From the NCBI GenBank assembly GCA_021209875.1, contig JAGYVD010000007.1:2666001-2730000 (forward strand): 64,000 nucleotides of DNA, in the 5' to 3' direction. Under the pieces are notes generated by a model, which was not told the origin of the DNA, made no database searches, and worked only from the letters and a program-made list of their open reading frames with translations. Positions 11,966-26,200 of this stretch are shown piece by piece. This stretch comes from Rosellinia necatrix (Eukaryota; Ascomycota; Sordariomycetes; Xylariales; Xylariaceae). A program made the position numbers and the translations under genes. Position 1 is the stretch's first letter. The number at the start of each line of letters is the position of its first letter.

Positions 11966-12145
11966 TGATACACGCGCGTAGAAGGAGCGCTTACATAAGC
12001 CCCTCGCTTGGGGTGCTGTGGCCCGTGGCCACAGGCACAACCTAATTGGGCCTAGCCCCATGTATATGGGCCCTAGCCCACACCTAGGTAAAACTTTAGC
12101 TTAGCCTAGATAGCTAGTCTTTCATCTTTTATAATATACACTTTC
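11966..12145 (+). repeat. Solo Y-family LTR (copy d), left part, split by W
   Basis: The LTR starts TGATACACGCGCG and is nearly undecayed (CCTCGCTTGGGGTGCTG, CTAGCCCACACCTAGG). It stops at ATATACACTTTC, where W begins. Its last 22 bp are found 28.4 kb away at 40598-40619. The rejoined length of 202 bp fits the family, and ATAAA flanks the outer ends (11961-11965 and 40620-40624). It was therefore a solo LTR before W inserted. Confidence 0.9.
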
Positions 12146-12582
12146 TGTCACGACCTAGAGATAACCTGGCCCGCTCACCCCTTGATAAGACAACCTATTC
12201 TGCAAGACTTACCCTGTATATAAGTGCTGGCGGCACCAGTTAATATATACATCTCCTAAGGCTATTTATTACACTGCTGTATAACTAGTGATTTATTATA
12301 TTTATTTTATTATACTACTAAATACTATGTTAGTAGGACTTTTTTTATTTATATTTATTAATGTTATTAATAAGTAATAAAAAAATAAACTTTATATAAA
12401 TAAACTATAATAAATATAGTAAACTTATAATTTTATGCTGTTTTAACAGCGGTAAAAAGCAAGTATAAATTCCTAGCTTTTTATTTAGTTTTTATCTGTT
12501 TTTTTTTTTTTTTTTATATTTTAAAATTTTTATTTATAATATTAATATAAAAGCTTTTATATCTTAATTATTAATTGTAACA
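12146..12582 (+). repeat. Left (5') LTR of W
   Basis: The LTR begins TGTCACGACCTAGAG and ends TTGTAACA. The first 150 bp or so are well preserved (GGCCCGCTCACCCCTTG, AGTGCTGGCGGCACCAG). From about 12300 the copy is converted to A/T and to long T-runs. The right LTR shows the reverse pattern. Both copies are 437 bp. Confidence 0.92.
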
Positions 12583-13147
12583 TTATTTTGACATTTTGTT
12601 TTTATTATTAACTAATTAATAAATTATAAAACTTTTTATTTTTTTTTATAATTAATAATAAATAAATTAATTGAGTTTAAATAGAAAAACTTATAGCATT
12701 AGATTATAAATAAATAAATCATATATATAATAGTTTTCATGTTTTATTAAATTATTTATTATTTTTTAGTTAAAAACAGAAAAACTGTTGTTTTATTAAA
12801 TTTAAATGATAAAATTAATATTTTTAAATAATAATAAAATATAATTATTTAAAATAAAAACTCATAAATAATTACTAGCTATTATTTAAACTATAAAAAA
12901 CAAAATTAATTATGCAAATAACTAATTTGCTTAAAATATTTATTTAATAAAAAAGTTAATTATAACAAATATTTTTAAAAAGATATAGTTTTAATTTATT
13001 AAGCAAGCTGTTTAGCTTAAATTTGCTTTTGTTTTTAACGGAATTAATCTAAACTATAAAAATAAAATAAAAAACTAAGTTTCAACTTTAAAAACTTTTA
13101 TGAATAAATAAAACAAATTTAATATTTAGCTTTAAATTATAGCTAAT
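12583..13147 (+). other. W interior, fragment 1
   Basis: This 565 bp of AT-rich DNA lies between the W left LTR and the insertion of A. It should hold the W primer-binding site and 5' leader, but the sequence directly after the LTR (TTATTTTGACATTTTG) is too decayed to match to a tRNA. No ORF is present. Confidence 0.6.
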
Positions 13148-13391
13148 AGTCACGGATAACTGGTTGGCTAATGCATGTGGCACGGACCAGTATCTGTACA
13201 CCTGTTGCTAACTAGTGCGCACAGACCAGCTGTAGCGCACAGACTAGACCCACCCCACACACCTGCACTTAGCCAGAATTCTAGTGGGCTAATTCTTTTT
13301 ATTTACTTTTTTTTTTTTTATCTGTAGATTTTTTATATAATATATTATTTATTGCTGAAGCTTGAATTTTTTATTTATAACTAATGCAAAA
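13148..13391 (+). repeat. Left LTR of A
   Basis: The 244-bp copy begins AGTCACGGATAACTGG. The left 150 bp keep their G/C (GCATGTGGCACGGACCAG, ACCCACCCCACACACC). The right third is decayed (AACTAATGCAAAA where the right LTR has GACTGGTGCAAAA). Confidence 0.93.
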
Positions 13392-16300
13392 ATTTATAGA
13401 TTATTTTATTTTAAAGCATTAAAACTATATTTTTAAATATTTTTTATATAAAAATAATAATATAGCATTTATTTTTTGTGCTAGCGGTATTTATAAACGT
13501 ATTAAAAATTTAATACATTAAAAGGTTATTTTATTACATAAAATCTTTAAGTTTTTAGGATACTTTATTAAAGAAATTTTAAATAATATTTTTAAAACTA
13601 AATATATTTAAATTATTGTTAAAAAACTTCATATAATATATTTAAATATTAAAGCTAGTATTAAAATTAACGCTATATAAAATTTACTGTTTAACTTTAT
13701 TTAAAAATTTTATTTATAAGTTAAAACTTAAGACTTTTAAGCTATTTTATATAATAAAACTTATAAATTTTTTTATAAAACAGTCGGTATTTTAATTTAA
13801 AATTTTATTATAATTGCTATAAAAAACAATTAATAGGCTTTTTTTTAAAAACTTATTATTAAAAAAAACAATTTTGCATAGCTTAATTTTAATAGACTTG
13901 TTAATATAAAATTATTGACAAACTTTATATAAACTTTTTTTATTTTTATTATTTTATCACACATTATACCGCTAAATAAATAAAAACTGCTATAAAATAA
14001 GCTATAAAATTTAACGCTTATATTATAAAATATAAAAAAACGTTTAATAAAAAATAAAAACAACTTAAAATATTAAAATAAAGCTAATAATAGCTTAAAA
14101 ATAATTATTTAATATTTAAAAAGCTTTATTAAAATATAATAAAGATTAAATAAATTATATAAATAAAACAAAAACATAAATTTTTATATTTAAACTATTT
14201 AAAAGTTAAAATAATAACGCCGCTATAAATTATATTATAGCTAAACTAAAAACTATAACAATTAATTATAACTAGATTTAAAACTTATTAAATAAATTTA
14301 ATTAATAAATAATTAATTTGTTAAATTATAAAAAAAACATTTATTTTTAAAATTTTAAAAAGAAAATATAGAAATTAATTAAAATATTTATAAATAAGTT
14401 ATATAAAGACGTTTTAAAAAATAAAATAAAATTTTAAAATATAATATAAAAATATAATAAACTGTTTTAAAATAAATATAAACTAGTTTAGTAATAATAA
14501 GATAAAAATAAACAGTATTAAGTTTTATTTTATAAAAAAATATTTAAAAACTTAGTTTTATATTTATTTAATAAATATTTAAATATAATTATAACTTTAA
14601 AAACTTAATATAATATTTATATAATATTTATAAAAATACAAACGTTTTAAAAAATAAAAGCTAATTATAAACCTTTAAACTTTAATAAATATATATTTAT
14701 TAAATTTATATAATTTAAAACAGATTTTATATATTTTATTAAAAAATATGTTTTAATAAAACTAAAAAAAAAAAAAAAATAAGTTGTTATTTTATATAAT
14801 TATTAAAACTATTTTTAAATATTTAAAAATATTATAAATTTTAACGTTTATATAAAATATTATATTTAAATAGCTTATTATTTATTTATAAATAATTAAA
14901 AAAAGCAAAGCTTATAAAATAAAAATAACTTATAAAATATAATATATATTTATTATATTAAACTTTTTTAGTTATAATAATATAACTAATTCTGCCAATA
15001 AATATATTTATAAAAAATAAAACTTTAACTTATAATAAAAAAATAAAATAATTAATAGCTAAAATAAATATTTTTAATATAAATAAAAGGAGCATGTTAT
15101 TAAAAACTGTTTTATAAAAGCTGTAGATTAGGTTTAATATAATATTTATATAAATATAATTATAAATAAGTTTAAACTAGTTTTTTTAAAATTAAAAAGC
15201 GCAACAGAAAAACAGAAAAAATAATTTTAAAAAAATTTTTTTTTAAGAAATAATGTTATTACATAAAAATAAAAACTTAATAAACAATAATTTAAATAAA
15301 AACTTTTATTATATATTTATATTTTATATAATAATAGATTATTATTAATTATTTTAACATATTTAAGAATATAAAAGCCGGCAAATATATAAATATAAAT
15401 ATATTTTTGCTAAAAAATCGTGAAGCTATTAAACTTATTTATTAAAAATAAGTTTAAACTTAGATTAATAATTAAATATAACAGAAAATCAGATTAAAAA
15501 TTAATTATATTTTATATTTAATTTTAAAATATATAAAAAATACGTAAAATATATTTATATATATTTTAAATATAAAATATAAAATGATATTAAAAAAATA
15601 GTTTAAATAATATAATATATTGTTTAATATTAAATAGCAAATATTAATTTTTTATTTTATTTATTAAAAATTATAAATATTATTATATATTAGTTATAAA
15701 TAAAGCTAAAATATAGTTATAATATTTAAAATATTAAATAATTATTAAATAAAAAACAAACATTTTAACTTTAAAAATGCTTGTTAAAAACTAAAAAAAA
15801 AGCTAAAAAGCTTTTATAAAAAATACTAATAATAAAAATAAAATTATAAAAAATCTGATTTTATGTTAAAAATATAAAAAAATAAACTAAAACTGAAACA
15901 ATATATTTTTATTTAACAAGCTTTTAAAGCTTTAAACTAAAAAAAACATATTAAATAAAAAACGATTTATATTTTTAAATTAAATATTAAATGTTTTTAA
16001 ACCTTGTTAAATAAAAAAAACAGAATAAATTAGTATAAAAAAACCAAACTTTTAAATCGCTATTTTTAATATTGTTGTTTTTAAAATATTAACATATAAA
16101 AATAAAACTAATAATTAAATATAAATTATTAATATTTATTAAATTAAAAAGTTAATTAACTAAAAAAAATAAAAAGACTAAAAAATAAAAACGCGGAAAA
16201 AAAATATTAAAACTTATATTTTTAAATATTATAACTTATTAAATATATTTAATAAAAAAATTTAAATAAATTGTTTTTTATTAATTATAAATAAATTATA

Positions 16301-19300
16301 AAATAGATTTTATAAACAGCAAGTTTTTAAAAACTTAAAATATAATTTTTATATAAAATATTATTTAATAACTTATACGCTATATAAAAACTTTTGATTA
16401 ATAATTTATAAAAAGATTTATTAAACTAAACAATATATAATATGTTTTTTAATATTATTTATTAAAAAACTAGGAAAAACTCCAGTTTTATATAAATTAT
16501 TAAAAACTTAATAAAATTATAACAAAGAACTAATATTTATTAATATTTATTAAAAAACCCTGTTTTATATTTTTATATTAAAACTTTTATAAAAATTAAT
16601 ATATAATAAATATTTTATTATATTAAAATATATTTAAAAATGAAAACTTTATTATATTTTATATTAAATATAAAGGTTATTATTATAAAGTTTTTCTGTT
16701 TAATGTAATAAATAAACTTTTATGTTTTAAAATATATTAATAATATATTATTTAATTTTTAAATAATTTTTATAACATATATGTTAACAACGTTTTTGTT
16801 TATTGTTATAATATAGAAATTTATTATAAATACTTTTAAAAATATTTAAAAACTATAAAATATAAAATTACAAGCTAATATAAAGAAGTTAAAATTTTAT
16901 ATAAAATAAACCAAGTTTTTATAATATATAATAAATATTAATAATATTTATAGTAATTTTATTAAAATAAAAGCTATAATAAATTAAAAAGTATTTATTA
17001 CAATAAAAATATATAATTTTTTTAAGTTTTTATAATTTTATAAAAGTTTATAAACAAATATAATTAAATAATTTTTTTATAAGCTATTTAATAACAAAAA
17101 AAGCTTTTAAATAAATTAATAAATATAATAAAGCTTTTAATATTTTAAAAAGCTTTAATTTTTATACTATTATTAAAATATTATAATTATAATTTATTTA
17201 TTAAAATAAAACCAACTTTTTAACGGTGTAGTTTTTAGCACGTTATTTTAATTATATAAAAAATTAATATTTAACAGTTTATTTTTTAAAAATATTATAT
17301 AATACTACATTAAATTATAAAATTTTTAAAAAAAATATTAGCAGTAATTATAGCTTTAAAAAAAGCAATTTAAACTAGTTAACAAACAAAAAAAACCTTT
17401 TTTGAGAATTATTAATTTTAAGCTTTAAAACATTTTAGCACGAAATAATATTTAAACTTGTAATAAACAGAATAAACAAACTTGTTTTTAAAATGCGATT
17501 TTTTATTTTTAATTAAAAAAATATAGTTATAAATGTTTTATTTTAAAAATAAAAGATCTATTAATATAAAAATCAAAAAAGCGCAAAAATATTTAATAAT
17601 ATTTTAATTTATAAATAATATGATAAAATATATTTTGCATTAAATAAAATATCGCTGTTAAATATAAGTAATATATTAATATAAAAACTGAAATATTTAA
17701 AAAATTTAAATTAATTAAGAAAATATTAAAAAGAAACTACAAAAACTTTAATATAAAAATTTATTAATATAAAATTAAAAAGTAAAATTATAACTTTTAA
17801 TAAATAATAAATAGATTAAAAATAAGAAATAAATAATTAGTAATACAAGACTATTTATATTTAAAAACTAAATTAATATAAAAATTTATAACTATATGCT
17901 TATAATATATTTAAAAAGTATTAAATTAAAAAGTTTATATTAAAAAATATTAATAGTTTAAGCTAGTAAAAGCTATAATCTTTATATAATAAATTATATA
18001 AAATATTATTTAATAAAATGTTATATAATAAAATTTTTAATAAATTAAAATTTCTGATAATATTTAATTATATATAATAATATTTAATAACAAATTTTTA
18101 ATAAATATTTTAAAATAAATATAGTTATAATAACTTGTTTATTATAATAAACTAATTAAAAAAAGCTTAAACAATTTTATATATTATATAAGCTATTATA
18201 ATAAACACAGCTAAAATATATTATAAAAAGCTATTTTAAATATTTAATATATTAATAAAAATAATTTTAAATTAAAATTTATAATTTATTTTAATATTTA
18301 TAAATAAATTATATAAACTAATGAATATAAAATATATTTTAGTTTTTATTAGCTATTATAAAACTATAAAATAAATAAAGATTATAAACAAATATTTAAA
18401 TTAATAATTATAATTATATATTAATAATTATTAAAACCATTAATTAAAATATATTTTAATAATAAATTGTTTATAAGCAATATTATTATATAAATTAATA
18501 AATCTATTATTTTATAAAGCAAAAATAAAATTTTTAATATTTTTTATTTTAATTAAAAAACTAAACTATAGTAAAAAATTAAAAGAGCTTTTAAAAAAAA
18601 AAAGTTTAAAAATAAAAGCTTAAAATGAAATAAAAAATCGCTTAATTTATAAATTTAATAAAAAATATTTAATCTAAATTTAAACTTATATAATTAAACA
18701 AGCTAATTATAAGCAATAAAAACTTGATTTTAATATATATAATTATATGCTAATTTTAAAAAAAATAATTATAAAAACTAATTAATTATTTAATAAGCTA
18801 GATTTTTTATAACATAATAAAAGTTTAAAATAATTAATAAAAACAATAATATTTTTATATTAAACGTTTTTTTTTATAAAAGTAATAAATTATTATTATA
18901 TTAATAAATTATAATTATATTTTAATTATTTATTATTAAACTAAAAACTAACAATTTAAATTATAAAATAATAAAGCTGAAAAAAAAAAATAGTTAAAAA
19001 ATTAGATCGTTAAAAATATATTATAAAAACTATAACATTAAATAATTTAAAAAAAAAAACTAATAATAAATAATATTTTGTTTAAAACTTTAAAAATAGC
19101 GTTAAATTATTAAAAAATTCTATAAAAGATATTTAAACGCGGTAAAATTTTTAAAACGTTTAAAAATTAGTTTAAAAGCGTAAAAATAATAAATAAAATA
19201 TAATAAATAAAAATAATAATAAAATAATATAATAAAAAAAATACAACAGAAATAAAAATATATATAATAATAAATAAAAAAGTTAATAATATAATATAAA

Positions 19301-19454
19301 AGAATTTATATAATAATTTAATAATATAAAAGCTTAAAAGATATAGGATAAAATAAAAACCTAAAGCAATTTTTTTTTTTGCCAAAAAATATATTAAAAA
19401 GCTATATGTTTAAATATAAATACAACTTAAAAAAAACAAGCCGTTTTTTTTTTT

Positions 19455-19465
19455 AAAAGGGGGGG
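19455..19465 (+). other. Polypurine tract of A
   Basis: AAAAGGGGGGG directly precedes the right LTR. The G-run is the longest in this part of the window. Its internal Gs are preceded by G, not T, so they offer no CpA/TpG target and would be expected to survive RIP. Confidence 0.85.
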
Positions 19466-19466
19466 T

Positions 19467-19710
19467 AATCATAAATAACTAGTTAGCTAATATATATAGC
19501 ACGGACTAGTATTTGTACACCTGTTGCTAACTAGTGCGCACAGACCAGCTGTAGCGCATAGACTAGACCCACCCTATACATCTATACTTAGCCAGAATTC
19601 TAGTGGGCTAATTTCTCCTACTTACTCTTTCTTTTTTCATTTATAGATTTTTTATATAATATATCACTTATGGCTGAAGCCTTGACTTTTTATTTGTGAC
19701 TGGTGCAAAA
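19467..19710 (+). repeat. Right LTR of A
   Basis: The 244-bp copy begins AATCATAAATAACTAG, decayed relative to the left LTR. It becomes better preserved towards its right end (CACTTATGGCTGAAGCCTTG, GTGACTGGTGC). It is followed by the target duplication CTAAT. Confidence 0.93.
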
Positions 19711-19715
19711 CTAAT

Positions 19716-21754
19716 AAATTTAAAAAAAATAATATAGTTTTTTATGTTAAAAAAAGCCGTATAAAATATTGAATTAATATTATAAAAAACAACGCTAAAA
19801 AATTTTTAAAAATATAATATAGCTTAATTATCTGCTTATTATTAAATATAGCAAAAATAATCTAAGTTTTAAGTATTTATTATTATAATTCAAATTAAAA
19901 ATCTTATATTAAAAAGAAATTTAAAATTATTGTTTTTATAATAATTAAAACCCTAAGAATTTTTAATTAAATTTTAGTTTTTAATTTAAAAAAGAAATTT
20001 TAATAAATATTTATAAAATAATTTCAGAAAAACATGTTTTTTAAATTTTAACTATTTATTGTTATTTTAAGCTAAAAACTTTTATATTTTATATAAAAGA
20101 TTTTGTAAGGCAGTAGTTATAGAAGTTTTTTAGCTTAAAAGCTTATTAAAAGGCTGGTTATTTTAAAAAATAATTTAATATAGTTTCAAAAAATTATAAT
20201 AACTTTTAATAAAATAAAAAATTATTATAACTTATTTAAACAAAGAAAAGAATTTTTTAAAAAAAATTAAAATATATATAAAAAAATATTTATTTTAAAT
20301 ATAATATTTATAATTATATTAGCTAAAATTGTTTTTAAAAACGTTAAATAAAAGAAATTATATTAAAAAACTTATGCGAAAAAAATTGTTTTAATTGAAA
20401 TTATTTTTAATATTATTATTATTAATAGTTTTAATTTAAAAATAAATAAAGTTTATAATTTTAAAATTTAATATTATTTTTATAAAAATTTAAATTTAAA
20501 TAAATGAAATAAAAATAAAAACTTTAAAATTATATAATACTAAAACATAACTATTTTTAATAATAAATATAAAATTTACTATTTAAATTTAAAAATAACT
20601 AAAATTAAAATTAAATAAAAAACTCTTAGTTATTTCAAATTATTATAAATAAATTATTAAATAAGCTAACTATAAACTAAAAACTATTTTAAAATTAATA
20701 CCTAATAATTTGAAAATAAACCTTTTAAATCATTAATTTTAAAATAAAATAATAATTACTTTATAATAAATAAAAAATAAAAACTTTGTTTAAATTATAT
20801 AAGTAATTTAATTATTTAGTTTACCATTATAAAAACTATAGTTAAATATTTATTAATTATTATTTAATTTTTAACATTTCTTTTTTTTTAAAACAATGCT
20901 AAAAAAAAATTAAAAATTAAACGAATATATTAAAAATTAAAATTTCAAAACAACTTAATAACCAATAATTAAAAATGAAGCTATAATTAAACCTATTTTA
21001 TAGCAAATATAAAATCATTTAAAATAAAAATATTAAAAAAAAATATAAGGTATTTAATACATTTATATCAATAAAAAAAACTTATTTGTTTATATTATAA
21101 AAAAACTTGATTAAAATAGTTTTTGTTAAAATAATATATTTAAATAAATCTGTTTAAACTAAGCTTTTATAAAAACAAAAATAAAAAACTAAGATTTTTT
21201 TAAAATAAAAATTTTAAACATATTAAAAAATTTGTGAACTAATATGTTTAAAACTAGCTTATTTAAAAGGTTTTTTTAAAAAACAAATATATTTTTTAAA
21301 CGAATGAAGCAATAATATTATATTAAAACTAATAAATGACATGTTAACAACTAGACTTTTAAAATATAAAATATTAATATAATATTTATTTTTAAAAGAA
21401 ATTATCGCTTAATTTATATAATAAAATTTTATAAAACCTAGCATATAATTAAACCCTGCATTAATTTTACTTATATTAAAGCTTTATTTAGAAAAATAAT
21501 ATTTTTATATAAATTATTGCTAAAAAATTAAGATTGCAAAATTAAATTATATTAGCTTTAAACTTATAAAATATAGCTTTTAATATTAAAAAATTATTTA
21601 ATATAAAAGTTAAAAATTATAAAAAGTTTTTATTATTTATAAATTAACTTAACATTAAAATATTTTATAGCTTTTTAAATTAAATAGAAAACTTTTTAAT
21701 AAACAGTTCTGCTGTTTAATTTAAAAATAAAACTAGCTTAATAATAAGCTTTTA
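19716..21754 (+). other. W interior, fragment 2
   Basis: About 2 kb of AT-rich, stop-riddled sequence between A and repeat B1 is assigned to W only by position. No ORF, no internal repeat and no recognisable domain were seen. A further cryptic insertion cannot be excluded. Confidence 0.55.
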
Positions 21755-22665
21755 TAATTAGGTTCTACTCCTAACTAGGCTAGCACTTGCATGGACCAGT
21801 CCGGCCAGGACCTTTATAAAAGGCCTTGTTTATAACGCATTTATTACATACAGGTTTTTTTTTATTATTTTATTTTTCTACCTTTTATAAAAAAAGTGGT
21901 TTTTAATAGTAGTTAAAAAGTTATATGTTTAGCTGCAGTTATTAGCGCTTAAAAGTTATAGCTGTATAAACAACTTTTTTTAATTTTAGTTTATTTAAAA
22001 TATAAATATAAGCAGTTATTTAAAAATTTAACTAGTAGCCGGCAATTTTTTTAATTAAAAATCGCGTACGCAGGCTTTTATTTAAAAGGTTATATTTTTT
22101 TAATTTAAATTAAACTATTAATATAAGTTTAAATAATTATTTAAAACTTAATATAAATAGTTAAATTTTTTTAAAAACGTATTATATTGCTAGACTTTTA
22201 TTTAAAAGCTTATGTTTTTTTTAATATCTATATTTTATTAATTTATATATTATTTTATAAAATATAAATAATTAAATTTCATTTCTAATTAAATTAATAT
22301 TTATATAAACTAGTTTAACTAAAACTTTTATAAAAATTTTATTTATAACGTATTTATTATATACAGGCTTTTTTATTATTTTATTGTTTTATTTTTTATA
22401 AAAAAAAAGTTTTTAATAATAATTAAAAAGGTTTTTAGTTACCTGCGGTTTTTTAATTTAATAATATTTAAAAAGCTGAAAAAAAAAAACACTATTCAAG
22501 CTTTTTTAATAGCGCTATTTTAGTTCGAGCAGCTATTTGAAGCTTAGTATAAATAGCCAGACCTCCTCTGGAAGCGCACTACACAGCTAGACCTTCGTTT
22601 AAAAGCTTACGTTTTTTTTTAATATATGCGTTCTATTAACCTGTGCGTCGCCTTATAAAATATAG
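21755..22665 (+). mobile_element. Repeat B1, about 911 bp, unclassified
   Basis: It is collinear with B2 (51892-52805) from TAATTAGGTTCTACTCC to CTGTGCGTCGCCTTATA. Both ends are GC-preserved and the middle is decayed, as in the LTR elements, so it looks like a complete small mobile unit or a solo LTR. A module starting TTTATAAAAGGCC...TTATTACATACAGG (21813-21855) recurs in decayed form about 513 bp later (22325-22367). A second module (GCTAGACTT...TTTAAAAGCTTATG) at 22189 recurs at 22586. No clear target duplication was found, so the ends are uncertain by about 15 bp. The TATAAAAG words resemble core-promoter elements but this is not evidence of activity. Confidence 0.75.
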
Positions 22666-23013
22666 ATTAATATATAATTTTAAAAAGTTTTGAACTGTTA
22701 TATTAATATATACGCTAATAATATTTTTATTTAATTAAAAACAAAGAAAAATATTAAAAATAATATAAAAAATAATTTTCTGGCTATATAAAGCCGGCTT
22801 TTAAAAAATATTAATAAGTTTAGATTTAACGGCAAAAAAATTAATTATTTAAAAATAATTATAAAAACTAAAGTTAAAATTAATTTTAACTTTATTAAAA
22901 TTAAAGCAATTATTTATTAAAAATTTAAAAACTTAAACTCTTAAAAGCTATATAATTATTTTTTAAGGTTTATAATTTTATATAAATATTTATATATTAT
23001 ATTAATAGAATAA
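22666..23013 (+). other. W interior, fragment 3
   Basis: About 350 bp of AT-rich DNA lies between B1 and Y3. It contains TTCTGGCTATATAAAGCCGGC near 22776-22797 but no ORF and no recognised repeat. Confidence 0.5.
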
Positions 23014-23217
23014 TAAAAGGTGCACCATAGGGGTGTAAAATATGTATTATAAAAAGATAAAAAACTAGCAAATCTAGGCTAAGCTAAAGTTTTACCTAAG
23101 TATGGGCTAAAGCCCATATATATAAGGCTAGGCCTAATTAAGTTATGCCTGTGGCCACAGGCTACAGCACTTTAAGCGAGAGGCTTATATAAGCGCCCTT
23201 TTTACGCGCGGATATTA
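23014..23217 (-). repeat. Y-family LTR (copy e), left end of Y3
   Basis: Read on the plus strand it begins TAAAAGGTGCACCATAGGGG and ends CGCGGATATTA. The left outer end is better preserved than the same positions in copy f, and the right inner end is more decayed (GCGCCCTTTTTACGCG against GCGCCCCCTCTACGCG). GCTTATATAAGC is intact. Confidence 0.9.
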
Positions 23218-26200
23218 AAAAGCCGCGCCGATTAAAACGTTCTGCTAACTTTAGCAGAGTTTATTATATAACTAGTTGCGGTCGACTTTTTTTTTTAATA
23301 TTAATTTATACAGCAGAACATAAACTATGTTAGTTTTAATATTTTTTAATAAGTTTTCTGCTATATTAAAATTGTTTTTTTATTATTTATTAATTATATT
23401 TATAACTTTATTTTTTTATTTAATAAAATAATTAAAGCTGTTTTATTTTTAGTTAAAACAATATTTAAAAATAATTTTTATTTTATATACGTTTTTTTGC
23501 TAAAATTTTATTTAGTTTTTATTAGTCTAAATAGCTGTATTTATTATTTAAAAAAGTTAGATTTTTTAAAAGTTGCATGTAAATATTTTATAAAAATTAC
23601 CAGATAAATATAAAAATCGTTGGAAAAATTTAATTTATAAGCTAGGTTATTTATTTATTATTTAATTATTTAAAGTTTTAATTTTTATTAAAAATATTTT
23701 TTAATAATTAACTAAGCAAATAATACTTTTATATAGTTATAAATAAACTTGATTTTTTTATTAAATTTTAATAAGCGGTATTTAACGTTATAATTATATT
23801 TTGCTGCAGCTCAGGCAAAATTTATTATTAAATAAACGTTTTAGCATAAATACTTGCAAAAAAAACATATGTTTAAAAATTTTTGTTATTATTAAAATTA
23901 ACTAATATTTTTAATATATTAAGCAGTTTAAATTTAAATAACTGTTTATAAAAATTAAATATATAATGTTATTATATGCAGCGTTTAAATTTTATTATAA
24001 AAAAATATAATGTTTATTTAATATGCTTTTAATTTAATAAATATATAATATTATATTATTATTTTAATTATTTAATTTTTACGTTTTAATAAGCCGTCTG
24101 CTTATAAATAATATACAGCTATTATTATTAGCTTAATATTAAATAATTTTATATATTTTATTAAAAATTAAATATAAATTTTCAGTTTTTATAAAAATAA
24201 TTTTTTAAAAATGCTTTAGTTGTTTAATAAAAGTTGTTTAATTAAAATAATGCTTTATTTTTTTTATATATTTCTTATATTTAAAATTAATAATATATGT
24301 TTTAAAATAAAATATAAAACTGTTATTATAGCGTTATATATATTAAAATATAGTTTTTTTTGTTTAATTATCAAAAATATTTTTAACTTTAATTTTTAAA
24401 AATACTAGAATAAAATCTATATTTATAATATATATAAATAACAGGTTTTAGATTTAATTAGTTTTAATTTTTTATAAATAGCTGTTTATTAGTTTAGTTT
24501 AAATTATATATGTTATAATATTTAATATAATTTTTATTATTTATATTTTATTAGCTGTTATAAATAGTTTTAATATTTATATTATTTATTAAGTATTATA
24601 ATATTATTTTTTATTATATATTTATTTTAGAATTTTTTAATTATACTGATCAGGATATATAAGCGTTTTATATTTATATATGTGTTATATATTTGTTTAT
24701 TTATAATAATATTAAAAAATATTTAAGCTTAAAATAAATCGCGACGTTTTTATCGCTTTTCTTTTTAAAATATTTTTAAGTTTTTAATATTTACGTATAT
24801 TTATAATTTTTACGTATGCTGTTAAAAATTTATTTTTAAAGTTTTATTAATAATTGCTTTTAATATAAATATATAAAACACAGCTTTTAATTCTTTTTAT
24901 ATTATATTTAATATAAGTTTATTATTTGTTTTTATTAGTTTTTTGTTTGTTTTTTAAATATTTAATATTATTTATAAACAGCTAAAAACGTTTAATATAT
25001 AGTTTAGCTTATTTAACAAATAGTATATATATAGTTTATATTATAACAAATAAATAAATAAATTAATTAATTTATAATTAGCGCGTTTTATAGCTGCGGT
25101 TTTTAATATTGTTTATTTAACGATGTTTTTAATAGCTAAATAGTTTATTAATATAATTATTAGTTTTTGTTAGATTATATTATTATGCGCAGCTTTTTGT
25201 TATTTAAATTAAACATGTTATTTTTAGTTTTAAAAGTTTATAGTTTGTTTTTATATTAATTAATAATTTATTTAAATATATTATTAATTAAATATTAATA
25301 TTAAAGATTGTTTTTTTAGTTTTTATATATTTTTAGCTTTAAATAAAAATTATTATTTTAAAATTTTTTATATTAATTTATTAATTTATAAAAATAGTTT
25401 TTTATATAAGTTATAATAAAACAAAGTAGTTTTTTCATATATAGCATTTTGTTTAGTTTTAAATAAAATTATTTTTAAAACAGTTAATTTATAATATTTA
25501 GTTTTTATATATATTTTATGCTTATTTAGTTTTTTTGTTTTAATATGTTTTGTTTGTTTAATTTTAGCTAGTAGAGCGGCTTTTTTTTTTTGCAGCAGTT
25601 TAATTAGCTTTATGTAATATAAGATCAGGCTATTTAGAAATTTTATTACGTTTATATATTGTTTAAAAGCTTTTAATTAATTTAAAAAGACTACGTTATA
25701 AATAGCTATAACACGGTTTTTTAATATTATTATTTTAAACGTGTTTATTTTAAATTTAAATAAGTTTATTAAAAATAGCTAATAAAAACTTTATTAATAA
25801 TATAATTATATATTTATTTTTAAATAGTTTAAATATAAGTTTTAAATATTTTTATATTATTTAATAATATTTAAAAATATTATTATTTTATTTATAAATA
25901 TTTTGCAGTATTTTTAATATATTTTAAAAAATTGTTTATATAGCGTTATATATAAGCTAAAAATTATAAAATTTTATTATTATAATATAATACTTTTTAT
26001 TTTTTTAAGCTTATTATTATAAACTGGTTTTTAAAGTTTAAATATATTAAAAACTAGTAAAAAATATTATTACGTTAATAACGGTTATAAAATGTTTTTT
26101 TTTAAAAATTTAATTATTTCTGTTTATAATAATAATAAATAGTTATTTAATATAGCTATTTTATTAAAATTTTTAAATTTATAACTACTTAGTTTTTTAT

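Larger units (their letters stand above)
13148..19710 (+). mobile_element. A: complete decayed LTR retrotransposon, 6.56 kb
   Basis: Two 244-bp LTRs (13148-13391 and 19467-19710) in direct orientation are flanked by perfect CTAAT duplications (13143-13147 and 19711-19715). A polypurine tract AAAAGGGGGGG (19455-19465) sits one base before the right LTR and fixes the plus orientation. The interior is 6.1 kb, the size of a gag-pol element, but it is saturated with stops in every frame, and the 72-residue ORFs there are low-complexity noise. The superfamily cannot be read. A third LTR of the family lies at 55292-55538. Confidence 0.92.

Noticed and set aside
13845..14063. 72-codon ORF on the minus strand inside element A
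   Set aside because: Product is almost entirely Phe, Ile, Leu, Lys and Tyr, as expected from random A/T DNA. It lies in a retroelement interior with no conserved motif.
19167..19385. 72-codon ORF on the minus strand that looks like a membrane protein
   Set aside because: The hydrophobic Phe/Ile/Leu/Tyr composition follows from T-rich codons. It lies just before the polypurine tract of A, on the antisense strand.
22776..22797. TTCTGGCTATATAAAGCCGGC as a promoter or small RNA gene
   Set aside because: A short imperfect dyad in W interior with no repeat partner, no downstream gene and no supporting motif.
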